Below the pieces are notes generated by a model. That model saw only the letters and a list, made by a program, of their open reading frames with translations. It was not told the DNA's origin and did not search any database. The translations under genes were made by a program, and so were the position numbers. Positions 7,882 to 15,294 of a stretch of 26,155 nucleotides of DNA are shown in pieces. The first letter of the stretch is position 1. Each line of letters opens with the position of its first letter. Where the stretch lies: the NCBI GenBank assembly GCA_900539345.1, contig UQBS01000043.1, forward strand, positions 1 to 26,155, written 5' to 3'. The stretch comes from an uncultured Coriobacteriaceae bacterium (lineage in GTDB: Bacteria > Actinomycetota > Coriobacteriia > Coriobacteriales > UMGS124).

Positions 7882-9159
7882 CTACTCACCCACCTTCGAA
7901 AGCGACTCGGACATGTGCTGCACCGTGGTGGCGCCACCGGGATAAAGCGGCCCGCAGGCAACGCAGGGCAGCGCGGTTGCGGCGTGCGCGTCGGTCGCGC
8001 GCCCCACACGCCAGCAAAGGCGCACGTCATCGCCGAGGACGTCGACATGCGGAGCGCCGAAGTACACGGCCTCGCCCATCACCGCAGGTGCCAGGCCTGC
8101 CACCGGGCCGGGAGCCGCAGGGTCGCCGAGCAGCTTGGGGGCAACATAGGCGACGACCTCGTCGACCAGACCGGCCGCAAAGGCGCTGCCGTGCAGGTGA
8201 GCACCGCCCTCGAGCAGCACCGAGTCGACGCCGCGGGCACCGAGGGCCTCCAGAACCCCCGCGAGGTCGACGTGGCCCGCCGCATCAAGGCCGAGCTCGA
8301 GCACCTCGACGCCGCGGTCACGCAGACAGGCGGCCTTCTCGGCGCCCTCGCCCGCCACCTCGCCGCACGCCACGAGCAAGGGTGCCTCCCCGGCCTCGGC
8401 GCTGCGGACAAGCGCGCAATCCTCAGCCAGCGCCAGATGCGTGTCGCACACCACGCGCAGGGGGTTGCGGCCGCCCGGCAGCCGGCAGGTGAGCAGGGGG
8501 TCGTCCGCCGCAACCGTACCCGCGCCCACCATGATGGCAGCCAGGCGGTTGCGCAGAGCATGGCCGTCCTCGCGAGCAATAGAGCCCGTGACCCAGCGCG
8601 CATCGCCCGAGGCACAGGCGATATGACCGTCGGCCGTCATGGCCCACTTGGCCACCACATAGGGCTCGCGGGACATGATGAAGCGGAAAAACACCTGGTT
8701 GATGGCGTCGCACTCGTCGCGCAAAACGTCGGTTGCCACCTCGATGCCCGCCTCGCGCAGTCGGGCGTTGCCCTTGCCGGCAACAAGCGGGTTGGGGTCG
8801 CGCGAGCCCACGACCACGCGTGCCACGCCGGCCTCGACGAGCGCGTCAGCGCACGGGGGCTGCTTGCCGTGATGGGCGCACGGCTCGAGCGTCACGTACA
8901 CCGTTGCGCCGCGGGGGTCCTCACCACGAGCCGCACAGTCAGCCAATGCGCGGCGCTCGGCATGTTCCTGCCCATAGCACGCGTGCCAGCCCTCGCCGAT
9001 CACACGCCCGTCGCGCACGATGACCGCGCCCACCAGCGGGTTGGGGTTCGTATGTCCCGCGCCGCGCGCCGCAAGCTCCAGCGCCCTGCGCATGAACGCA
9101 GCATCGAGGGCCTCCCCCTGGCCCACCCCTTCGAGCTGCGTACCAACCTTCCCTGCCAT
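7882..9159 (-). CDS. ribD: Bifunctional riboflavin deaminase / reductase
   Basis: This enzyme deaminates 2,5-diamino-6-ribosylamino-pyrimidinone phosphate and then reduces the ribosyl side chain. I choose ATG 9159 (425 residues) because GGGAGGAAAGG lies just upstream; the frame extends to 9231 through the leader terminator, which rules out that start. Residues about 22-165 are the zinc deaminase domain, with HAE at 66-68 and PCAHHGKQPPC at 93-103. The remainder is the dihydrofolate-reductase-like domain beginning at EPYVVAKWAMTADG. A tail of about 60 residues after the reductase core is not recognised. It is the first gene of the riboswitch-controlled operon. Confidence 0.96.
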   Translation of the reverse strand: MAGKVGTQLEGVGQGEALDAAFMRRALELAARGAGHTNPNPLVGAVIVRDGRVIGEGWHACYGQEHAERRALADCAARGEDPRGATVYVTLEPCAHHGKQPPCADALVEAGVARVVVGSRDPNPLVAGKGNARLREAGIEVATDVLRDECDAINQVFFRFIMSREPYVVAKWAMTADGHIACASGDARWVTGSIAREDGHALRNRLAAIMVGAGTVAADDPLLTCRLPGGRNPLRVVCDTHLALAEDCALVRSAEAGEAPLLVACGEVAGEGAEKAACLRDRGVEVLELGLDAAGHVDLAGVLEALGARGVDSVLLEGGAHLHGSAFAAGLVDEVVAYVAPKLLGDPAAPGPVAGLAPAVMGEAVYFGAPHVDVLGDDVRLCWRVGRATDAHAATALPCVACGPLYPGGATTVQHMSESLSKVGE

Positions 9160-9212
9160 CACAAACCTTTCCTCCCGTAGCGACAGAAGGTCGGCGGACG
9201 TCTCAGGGCATG

Positions 9213-9245
9213 AAAAAAGCCCGCCGGCCACCTGCCGACGGGCTT
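9213..9245 (-). terminator. Leader terminator downstream of the FMN riboswitch
   Basis: On the minus strand, GCCCGTCGGC (9243-9234) pairs with GCCGGCGGGC and is followed by six T residues (9218-9213). It sits between the riboswitch and the ribD start. This is the expression platform expected for transcription attenuation when FMN is bound. Confidence 0.85.
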
Positions 9246-9310
9246 CATGGATTCTCGGAATGCGTCTAAGGACGAGGGGCGCTTACACGCCTCCCGTAAC
9301 CAAAAAACGT

Positions 9311-9447
9311 CATTCGCTGCTCTTCCATCCGGACTTTGACCGTTGGCCCTGGGTTCGCACCAGATCCTGCCCCTATTGGGGCTCGCGGGCTCGCGGGAGT
9401 TGCCTCCCGATCACCGCCAGTGAGGAATTGCACCTCGCCCTGAACAG
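9311..9447 (-). ncRNA. FMN riboswitch (RFN element)
   Basis: On the minus strand the aptamer begins TTCAGGGCGAGGTGCAATTC (9445 downward), continues CTCACTGGCGGTGA, and ends GGTCAAAGTCCGGATGGAAG. These match the conserved 5' and 3' boxes of the RFN element. The middle hairpin with GAGCCCGCGAGC is also present. It lies upstream of ribD and a rho-independent terminator, so FMN binding is expected to shut off ribD-ribE-ribBA and possibly ribH. Confidence 0.95.
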
Positions 9448-9465
9448 ATGACTATGTTGCGGCGT

Positions 9466-9495
9466 ATCCTAACCCCACCGCCCCACAAAACGCAA
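9466..9495 (-). promoter_or_regulatory. Probable promoter of the riboflavin operon
   Basis: On the minus strand a -35-like TTGCGT (9495-9490) and a -10-like TAGGAT (9471-9466) are 18 bases apart. Transcription would begin about 10 bases before the riboswitch, the expected position. Confidence 0.5.
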
Positions 9496-9900
9496 GCAAT
9501 TTCTAGAAAAAGTTTCCTTCAGAAAAGTTTTACCTGGTAGGAGGGGTCGTCTGGATGGGCCCACAGCCCCCAAGAAGCACTGCATCCCCGCCCCATCGTT
9601 TCAAAGTGCACGGGAGAGGCATCGTGACCGGTCAAAGACACCGGCAACTGCTGGCGCCGCGCTCGTCCAACGCGACGCACAAGTCGACGCTGTGTTTGAT
9701 AATCTCTAGCTTGCCGAAAGGCATGCTTGACTAGACACGCGACGCATCAGCAGTGCCCTGCCTATCCAGACGCTTGCATACTCATCGGTATATGCCACGC
9801 TATCGGCGACAAGGTGGCCTGCGCCCCGCTCGCCCACAAGTCCCACTTCGCCCAAACTCAAAAAGCCCCGCCTCCCCTTCCCAGGCCATTTGCATAACCC
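9496..9900. other. Intergenic stretch without a recognised gene
   Basis: This lies between the divergent riboflavin operon and the transporter gene. A short open frame on the minus strand (9706-9954) has no ribosome binding site or recognisable motif. No tRNA, strong hairpin or repeat was seen. Confidence 0.5.
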
Positions 9901-9903
9901 CGC

Positions 9904-9932
9904 CTGGTACCGGGGCCATTCAGTGCTATAGT
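9904..9932 (+). promoter_or_regulatory. Candidate transporter promoter
   Basis: TATAGT at 9927-9932 is a good -10 hexamer about 60 bases before the chosen start. The -35 region at 9904-9909 (CTGGTA) is weak. Confidence 0.4.
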
Positions 9933-9992
9933 GGGTCGACTGCCCCGCCGGCAAGGTGCGGGGCGCACGGCAACGGATTCAGGAGCATGCAG

Positions 9993-11423
9993 ATGAAATC
10001 GAGCATCGAGGCCCCCGCAGTGTCCGAAAAGCCGTCGCGCGAACAGTTCGCCTCACGGGTGGGCTTCCTCTTCGCGGCGGCGGGATGCGCCATCGGATTG
10101 GGCAATATCTGGCGTTTCCCCTACATCACCGGTCAGTATGGTGGAGCGGCTTTCGTCGTTATCTACCTGGTGTTTTTGCTTGTCTTCTCGCTTCCCATCC
10201 TTATCTTTGAGTTCACGTGCGGCCGCGGCTCGCACAAGGGCATCGCGCGCAGCTTCGACGTGCTCGAGCCCAAGGGAACCAAGTGGCACTGGGCAAAATG
10301 GCTGGGACTGGTAGGCAGCTACCTGCTCATGATGTTCTACGCCGCCGTGGCCGGCTGGATGCTCGACTACACGGTGAAGAGCGCGACGGGTGCCTTCGAG
10401 GGCATCGGCGCCGAGGGTGTGGAAGCCGTCTTCGGCACGATGCTGTCCAACCCCGGCGAAATGGTCGTCTGCTTGGCGGTGGTCGTCGTCTTCGGCGCAA
10501 TCGTCACAAGTTTCGGCCTGCAAAAGGGCATCGAGCGTGTGAGCAAGGTGCTCATGTCTCTCCTGTTTGTGCTGCTTATCGTGCTGTGCGTCCGCGCCGT
10601 GACGCTGCCGGGCGCAAGCGAGGGCCTGTCCTTCTACCTCATGCCCGACTTCGGCAAGCTCTTCGCCAACGGGCCGGAAGGCTTCACCGACGCGGTGTTC
10701 GCCGCCATGGGCCAGGCGTTCTTCACGCTCGGCGTGGGCGTGGGCTCCATGAGCGTGTTCGGTAGCTACATGAGCCCGGAGCGCTCCATCACTGGCGAGA
10801 GCGTGCGCATCGCAGGCCTTGACACGCTCGTGGCCCTCATGGCCGGCCTCATCATCTTCCCCACCTGCTTCACCTTCGGCGTGGAGCCCGGCTCGGGCCC
10901 CGGCCTCGTCTTCATCACGCTGCCCGCGGTGTTCCAGCAGATGTGGATGGGCCGCCTCTGGGCGACGCTCTTCTTCCTGTTCATGAGCTTCGCGGCGCTT
11001 TCCACCATCGTCACTGTGTTCGAGAACATCATGGCGTTCAGCATCGACCAGTGGGGTGTCAGCCGCAAAAAGGCCTGCGCCATCAACGGCGTGCTGATCT
11101 TTGCGCTGGGCCTGCCCTGCATCCTGGGCTACAACCTGTGGTCGGCGTTCCAGGTGCCTGGCATCGGCGACATCCAGTCGCTTGAGGACTTCATCCTCTC
11201 CAACAACATCCTGTCCATCGGTGCGCTCGTGTTCCTGCTGTTCTGCACCACCAAGCGCGGCTGGGGCTGGAAGGCGTTCCTGGCCGAGGTTGACAAGGGC
11301 GACGGCATGAAGTTCCCGGCCTGGGCGCGCGTGTACGTGTCCTACGTGCTGCCCGTGCTCATCGTCATCGTGTGGGTCGGCGGCTGGATCCCCGTCATCA
11401 GCACCTGGCTGGGAATGGCATAG
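9993..11423 (+). CDS. Sodium-dependent transporter, neurotransmitter:sodium symporter family
   Basis: I place the start at ATG 9993 because AGGAG (9981-9985) is seven bases away, whereas the ATG at 9987 is only one base from it. The 476-residue membrane protein has about 11 hydrophobic helices. The first carries the family signature GCAIGLGNIWRFPY with the unwound, sodium- and substrate-binding segment. Bacterial members (LeuT, TnaT, Tyt1) import amino acids with sodium, and an 11-helix layout of this length is typical, so amino-acid uptake is the likely role. The substrate is not evident from sequence. It stands alone with its own promoter and terminator. Confidence 0.93.
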   Translation: MKSSIEAPAVSEKPSREQFASRVGFLFAAAGCAIGLGNIWRFPYITGQYGGAAFVVIYLVFLLVFSLPILIFEFTCGRGSHKGIARSFDVLEPKGTKWHWAKWLGLVGSYLLMMFYAAVAGWMLDYTVKSATGAFEGIGAEGVEAVFGTMLSNPGEMVVCLAVVVVFGAIVTSFGLQKGIERVSKVLMSLLFVLLIVLCVRAVTLPGASEGLSFYLMPDFGKLFANGPEGFTDAVFAAMGQAFFTLGVGVGSMSVFGSYMSPERSITGESVRIAGLDTLVALMAGLIIFPTCFTFGVEPGSGPGLVFITLPAVFQQMWMGRLWATLFFLFMSFAALSTIVTVFENIMAFSIDQWGVSRKKACAINGVLIFALGLPCILGYNLWSAFQVPGIGDIQSLEDFILSNNILSIGALVFLLFCTTKRGWGWKAFLAEVDKGDGMKFPAWARVYVSYVLPVLIVIVWVGGWIPVISTWLGMA

Positions 11424-11466
11424 GGCGCGAGGCCTAGCGCCCGCGCGAACAGTTCGGCAATGTCTC

Positions 11467-11503
11467 AGGGAGGCTCATCTATGCAGGTGGGCCTCCCTTT
11501 TTT
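11467..11503 (+). terminator. Rho-independent terminator of the transporter gene
   Basis: AGGGAGGC (11467-11474) pairs with GCCTCCCT (11491-11498), followed by a run of T residues to 11503. It is 44 bases after the stop codon. Confidence 0.85.
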
Positions 11504-11552
11504 GTACCTGGTAGATATGCTGACGGCGAAATCGACTACTTGCAGGCATTTG

Positions 11553-11632
11553 GCGAGCAATGGGTTGAAAAATATAACGTTTGTCAGGCAAAACGGGGAG
11601 AAAACCGTTGTATTTCTCAACCTGTAGCTCGC
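11553..11632. repeat. 80-bp palindromic repeat, copy 1
   Basis: The ends form an inverted repeat: GCGAGC (11553) with GCTCGC (11627), and GGTTGA (11563) with TCAACC (11617). An inner segment AAATATAACG pairs with CGTTGTATTT allowing one G-T pair. The loop carries TTTGTCAGGCAAAAC. Copy 2 starts 201 bp later. The region is AT-richer than its surroundings. Confidence 0.75.
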
Positions 11633-11753
11633 GTAGAGTACAGGGGTGAGTTTGCAGGGGGAACTGCCGGAAGCTGGATAAAACTGACCCGATTCCAGAG
11701 GGCAACAGGCAGCTGAGCGCCCGAACATGACAGGCAAAGACTATCCGGCAGTT

Positions 11754-11833
11754 GCGAGCGATAGGTTGAAGAATCTCACGTTTGTCAGGCAAAACAGGGA
11801 GAAAAGCGTTGTATTTATCAACCTGTGGCTCGC
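11754..11833. repeat. 80-bp palindromic repeat, copy 2
   Basis: This has the same length and layout as copy 1, with ends GCGAGC and GCTCGC, GGTTGA and TCAACC, and an identical TTTGTCAGGCAAAAC loop segment. It directly abuts one arm of a 10-bp perfect inverted repeat (AACTGCCGGA at 11662-11671 and TCCGGCAGTT at 11744-11753). The stretch 11504-11958 holds no convincing gene. Minus-strand frames through both copies give similar peptides (KYN-FLPVLPDKR), which follows from the repeat itself. Confidence 0.75.
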
Positions 11834-11910
11834 AAAACATGTCCATCGGAAACCCGGAAGCCATCCGCTTATCCCCTAGCCTGCTCCTCCAGCGATTAGA
11901 CACCAGCCAC

Positions 11911-11981
11911 AAGCCGCCACTTCACAGCAAGCGTCGCAACCACACAGGCCGCAAGTCGTCACTTCACCACAAGCGTCGTAA
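11911..11981. repeat. Imperfect 29-bp direct repeat overlapping the 3' end of cobI
   Basis: The segments 11911-11939 and 11953-11981 align over 29 bases with about six mismatches, sharing CACTTCAC and CAAGCGTCG. The second lies within the last codons of cobI, so the first looks like a duplicate of that gene end. Confidence 0.5.
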
Positions 11982-12684
11982 AGTAGCTGGGGTGCTCGGC
12001 CGGGTCGAAGGAGGCGAGGTCTCGGCAGACATACTCGCTAGGCAGCCCGCAGTCGGCGACAAGCGAGGCGCGGAATAGTTCTCCGCGACGCTCGAGCGCC
12101 TCGACAATCTCGCCGAGCTTGCCGCACGGCTTCATGAGGACTTTCGTGCCTGGAAGATCAAGCACCTCATCGATACGGTCGGCACATACGGCGGAAGGTA
12201 CCACATGCAGGGGCTCGTCCATCTCGGTAAGCCCCTGGCCCAGGCGTGCTGCCACGGCCGAGAAGCTCGTGACGCCCGGGATGACCTCAATGGCAAAACC
12301 GCGCTCGTGCAAGCAATCTGCCAGGTAAAAGAACGATGAGAAGACACCCGGGTCACCCAGCGTGAGCACCGCGACATCCTTGCCCTGCGCGAGTTGCTCG
12401 GCAATGAGCCCGACGGACTCCTCATGCATGCGCTGGCGCTCCCCCGCATCGCGCGACATGGCAAACGGCAGGCGAACAATCTCCTTGCCCGCCAAGTCCA
12501 CTGCCTGCGCCGCGATGTCGAGCGCCAGCGTGGCCCCACCGCGCGTCTGGGGCGCCGCCACCACCTGGCATGCCCCTATCACGCGCACCGCCTTGAGCGT
12601 GAGCAGCTCCGGATCCCCCGGCCCCACGCCCACACCGTAGCAGGTACCCCGTGGAACCGACTGCGACTCCCGCACGTTCGCCAT
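11959..12684 (-). CDS. cobI: Precorrin-2 C20-methyltransferase
   Basis: The enzyme moves a methyl group from S-adenosylmethionine to C20 of (cobalt-)precorrin-2 in corrin-ring synthesis (CobI in the aerobic and CbiL in the anaerobic pathway). I choose ATG 12684 (241 residues) because GGAG lies six bases upstream; the frame stays open to 12726 over the LuxR remnant. The tetrapyrrole methylase motifs YGVGVGPGDPELLTLKA, VLTLGDPGVFSSF and EVIPGVTSFSA are visible and typical of this subfamily. No other corrin gene is nearby, so it is an orphan in this window; the other steps are presumably encoded elsewhere. Confidence 0.88.
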   Translation of the reverse strand: MANVRESQSVPRGTCYGVGVGPGDPELLTLKAVRVIGACQVVAAPQTRGGATLALDIAAQAVDLAGKEIVRLPFAMSRDAGERQRMHEESVGLIAEQLAQGKDVAVLTLGDPGVFSSFFYLADCLHERGFAIEVIPGVTSFSAVAARLGQGLTEMDEPLHVVPSAVCADRIDEVLDLPGTKVLMKPCGKLGEIVEALERRGELFRASLVADCGLPSEYVCRDLASFDPAEHPSYFTTLVVK

Positions 12685-12712
12685 CTCACTCTCCAACCCC
12701 AACCAGCAGCAC

Positions 12713-12808
12713 TTACAGCAGGTCAATCAGCTCCTGCCGACTATGAATGCCGCACTTCTCGTAAATGTGACGCTCATGATACCTAAGCCTACCGTCAGCA
12801 CTTCCCCC
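12713..12808 (-). pseudogene. LuxR-family regulator remnant (C-terminal HTH end)
   Basis: Minus-strand translation of 12808-12713 gives about 31 residues ending in RHIYEKCGIHSRQELIDLL before a TAA stop. This matches the recognition-helix end of LuxR domains and closely resembles the YAKMGVHSRQEIIELA end of the regulator at the left edge. No upstream part of such a gene precedes it, since the XRE gene ends at 12811. It is therefore the 3' scrap of a lost regulator, probably cut off when the XRE/DUF3990 pair arrived. Confidence 0.8.
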
Positions 12809-12810
12809 TG

Positions 12811-13566
12811 TTAGAAGCTCATCTCATGCGTAATAAATGCAGGCTCCAGCAAGTCTTCCACCTGGCAGCACAGTGCTTGCGCAAGCGCCGCCACCTGGCA
12901 TGCTCGCGCGTGGTTGATGTTCTTCTGGCGTTGCTCGTATTGTTGGATGGTGCGCAGGGGAACACCCGATGCCGCAGCAAGTCCAGACTGGCTCAAACCA
13001 GCCCGTTTGCGACATGATTGAAGCTTGGTCGCAGGTACAACGCGGGCGCACTCCTCGTCCATCCTATCGAGAAACTGCCGCTCGTCCATTTCGTGATACG
13101 GCTCATACAGGGCCAGGACGTCCTCGATGGGAACACGGGCCTCAATATCCGAGAAGCTCAGCGCGCGCCGCCATTGGTAGTACGCAAGCACCCAGCCGCA
13201 CCAATACTCCTCGCTGCGCCCGCCGCAATACCAGCTTGCCTCCTGAGCATCCGTCAATCGCGCATCGGGTGACTCGGCCAGGTCACAACCCGCCTCTCGC
13301 ACAACAAGGCGTGCCAGCTCGATGCCCGAACGACCCGCAACAACCGACGCATCTCCATGGGCAAAAAGACGCGACACGTCGTTTGCCAGAAACAATGCCC
13401 AGAAAGACGCGAGTCTATACCCAAGGACGTTGACGGCATAGTCAAGCATGCGCGCAAGAACTACCCGCGCTGACCCCAGGTAGGTTGCATCATACGCAAC
13501 GCGGCCGCATTGGTCCTCGTCAATGCCGCACCCCGCAGCCAGCGCGCTATCGCAGCCTTGGGTCAT
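12811..13566 (-). CDS. XRE-family protein, likely antitoxin or regulator of the DUF3990-like gene
   Basis: The protein has 251 residues. The last third (about 180-240) is an XRE helix-turn-helix: LQSCRKRAGLSQSGLAAASG followed by VPLRTIQQYEQRQ. The N-terminal 170 residues are a helical region I do not recognise by name, with DEERQ-like acidic stretches and several Trp/Tyr (SWYCGG, YYQWRRAL). The start ATG overlaps the end of the upstream gene by 20 bases, with GAGGAG about ten bases before it, so the two are translationally coupled. Overlap, order and an HTH partner suggest a toxin-antitoxin pair with an autoregulating antitoxin. Base composition is lower in GC than in the flanking metabolic genes. 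Confidence 0.8.
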   Translation of the reverse strand: MTQGCDSALAAGCGIDEDQCGRVAYDATYLGSARVVLARMLDYAVNVLGYRLASFWALFLANDVSRLFAHGDASVVAGRSGIELARLVVREAGCDLAESPDARLTDAQEASWYCGGRSEEYWCGWVLAYYQWRRALSFSDIEARVPIEDVLALYEPYHEMDERQFLDRMDEECARVVPATKLQSCRKRAGLSQSGLAAASGVPLRTIQQYEQRQKNINHARACQVAALAQALCCQVEDLLEPAFITHEMSF

Positions 13567-14239
13567 CGGGGGTCATCTCCTCATCAAGAATCTGCGTGAT
13601 ATAGATGTCGCCCTTCATGCGATGCTCGCACTCGCGATCAAAATATGCTCGTCGAGCAGCTCTGTCGCGAGCCATCTTGCGACCATACCACTCCTCGGCA
13701 CGCACAATCTCATACCCTTTGAACTCGATTCTCTCAAACGCTCGTTCGCTCTTTAAGACGAATTGCTCGCCAAGCTTCCCCAAACGCATCGCGCGACCGA
13801 GCTGACGATATGAAATGGCACCGTTGATGAAATCCTGGGCAAACGAGAAGTAGCTGTCGTCGGCACGATACCCGACAATGCAGTCCCGACCGCGGTAGTC
13901 AGGCATGAAAACCTGCTTGAGATATTCGCGAGCGTCATAGGCGAGCGCCGAGGGGGCATCGAACGTGCGATTTTCGAGCAAGACAGCGAGCCATCCTAGA
14001 ATCCCGCAAGACTGTGACAGGTCGAGGATGTCAAGTCCCGTGCAATCGAGCTCATAGCAGTTGGCAAACCCATTGCGATTGCGCGCAGCTGCCCATTCTT
14101 TAGCCATATCAGGCGTTTCGGTGCAGTAAAAGCCCAGACCGTAGTCGTTATATGGCTTGCCTCTCCCGTATTCGGGCCGCTCAACAATACACAAGGACCC
14201 ATGATAGAGACAACGTACCGCGCCCTCAGACCCCTCCAT
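13547..14239 (-). CDS. DUF3990-like protein, putative ADP-ribosyltransferase-type toxin
   Basis: I choose ATG 14239 (230 residues) because GAGGAG lies six bases before it; the frame opens at 14293 but earlier ATGs lack spacing. Near the N-terminus LYHGSLCIVERPEYG and NDYGLGFYCTETPDMAKEWA match the pattern of DUF3990 (YHGS, then ND-G-GFY-T, then a WA helix). From memory that family is predicted to have an ADP-ribosyltransferase-like fold and to pair with small or HTH antitoxins; this is family knowledge, not shown here. It is the first gene of a two-gene unit with the XRE protein and has a dyad in its promoter. It could also be a non-toxic regulator partner. Confidence 0.75.
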   Translation of the reverse strand: MEGSEGAVRCLYHGSLCIVERPEYGRGKPYNDYGLGFYCTETPDMAKEWAAARNRNGFANCYELDCTGLDILDLSQSCGILGWLAVLLENRTFDAPSALAYDAREYLKQVFMPDYRGRDCIVGYRADDSYFSFAQDFINGAISYRQLGRAMRLGKLGEQFVLKSERAFERIEFKGYEIVRAEEWYGRKMARDRAARRAYFDRECEHRMKGDIYITQILDEEMTPDDPRLR

Positions 14240-14246
14240 ATGCATC

Positions 14247-14288
14247 TCCTCACATACTGTACTCCCAACAGAGTATAGCATGTGAGGA
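14247..14288 (-). promoter_or_regulatory. Candidate autoregulatory operator and promoter of the DUF3990/XRE pair
   Basis: A perfect 9-bp inverted repeat, TCCTCACAT (14247-14255) and ATGTGAGGA (14280-14288), spans the -10-like TATACT of the minus strand (14277-14272). Binding there would block transcription, as expected for antitoxin autoregulation. The -35 is weak. Confidence 0.5.
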
Positions 14289-14403
14289 CTCATGCATCCA
14301 CGATTGAGCCAAAAACGACGAGCACACCGGCCAGCCCTTGGCCCTTCGTGGTATTTGCGTGCCTTGACTTTCGTGGCGCTTTAGTTTTCCTTGCCTTACT
14401 CTA

Positions 14404-14425
14404 TTATCTAGTTAGGCATAGATTA
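14404..14425 (+). promoter_or_regulatory. Candidate operator upstream of the DUF3793 gene
   Basis: TTATCTA (14404-14410) and TAGATTA (14419-14425) form a dyad with one mismatch around GTTAGGCA. It overlaps a -10-like TATTAT (14402-14407) and ends five bases before AAGGAG. DUF3793 genes are often near iron or flavodoxin genes, so a metal-responsive repressor is possible but unproven. Confidence 0.3.
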
Positions 14426-14441
14426 CTTTTAAGGAGTCGCC

Positions 14442-15140
14442 ATGGAGTCGCTTCCGTACGGCCGAGTTGAAACCTTCCTTGAACAGGGCATCGCCCAGCA
14501 GTGCGCGCCAGTGCTTATGGGCGTGAAACCAGCGGGGATGTTCAACGTCGTGCGCTACCATCAGGTGGGCACGCGTCCGTGCGGCAAGCCAATCATGGCG
14601 CAAGCGGCACGCGAGCAAATCGAGCTCGCCGTGGAGCGTGCCAACAACACCCTGCGCGAGGCAGGCGTGCGCCTTCGCGTGATGGCGCACCGCAAGGGCA
14701 GCTCCATGGTGTTCGTCTGGCGGCCCGACCTCATGCGCGCCTTTATCGGTCGCGATCCAGAAGCGACAATGCTCGAGGTAGAAGGCTATGACGTGGACAA
14801 CGACGAGGCCTGCGTCGACCGCCTCCAGACCCGCGTGCTCAGCTTTGATGCACGTCCACGCAACCCCGACGGCACCGACCGTTTTCCTCACGAGGTCGGA
14901 TTCTTGCTTGGCTACCCGGTCGACGACGTCATGGGTTTCGTGCGCGACCGCGCCGCGACCCTGGCCCGCGGCTGGTGGAACGTCTACTCCGACGTCGAGC
15001 GCGCCCAGCGAGTCTTCCGCGCCTACGACGCATGCGTCACCTTGGCCGACCAGCGCATGTGCGAGGGAGACACGCTGGTAAGCCTGTCGAGCGGCCCGGC
15101 GAATCTGGCAGCGAGCAAGGCACTGGCGTTGTATCGCTAG
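14442..15140 (+). CDS. DUF3793 family protein
   Basis: The 232-residue protein starts at ATG 14442 after TTAAGGAGT. It resembles the DUF3793 family: an N-terminal segment LEQGIAQQCAPVLMGVKPAGMF, a middle VFVWRPDLM, and FPHEVGFLLGYPVDDVMGFV near 165. It has no signal peptide or membrane helix, so it is cytosolic. Molecular function is unknown. Family members are often encoded with flavodoxin or iron-uptake genes, but none is present here. It is followed by a 154-bp gap and then the kinase cluster. Confidence 0.8.
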   Translation: MESLPYGRVETFLEQGIAQQCAPVLMGVKPAGMFNVVRYHQVGTRPCGKPIMAQAAREQIELAVERANNTLREAGVRLRVMAHRKGSSMVFVWRPDLMRAFIGRDPEATMLEVEGYDVDNDEACVDRLQTRVLSFDARPRNPDGTDRFPHEVGFLLGYPVDDVMGFVRDRAATLARGWWNVYSDVERAQRVFRAYDACVTLADQRMCEGDTLVSLSSGPANLAASKALALYR

Positions 15141-15294
15141 CCTTGCATCAGCCTGCACGAGCACATATAGCGAACCTCGCCACTCCAGGCGAACCCTTGT
15201 CAGAGGCTTATTCAACAAGTCGCCGAATCGGCTGCGCGTTTGTCTCATCGCATGCCTATACTGCGATTACTCAACCCACAGGCCTGGAGGCGAC

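Noticed and set aside
7881..8048. N-terminal extension of ribE
   Set aside because: The added residues overlap ribD, look non-homologous, and the family begins at the MFTGIVEE segment at 7880.
9496..9900. tRNA gene
   Set aside because: No T-loop GGTTCRA pattern with matching acceptor stem was found here or elsewhere in the window.
9706..9954. Small minus-strand gene
   Set aside because: No ribosome binding site, motif or codon bias; probably chance.
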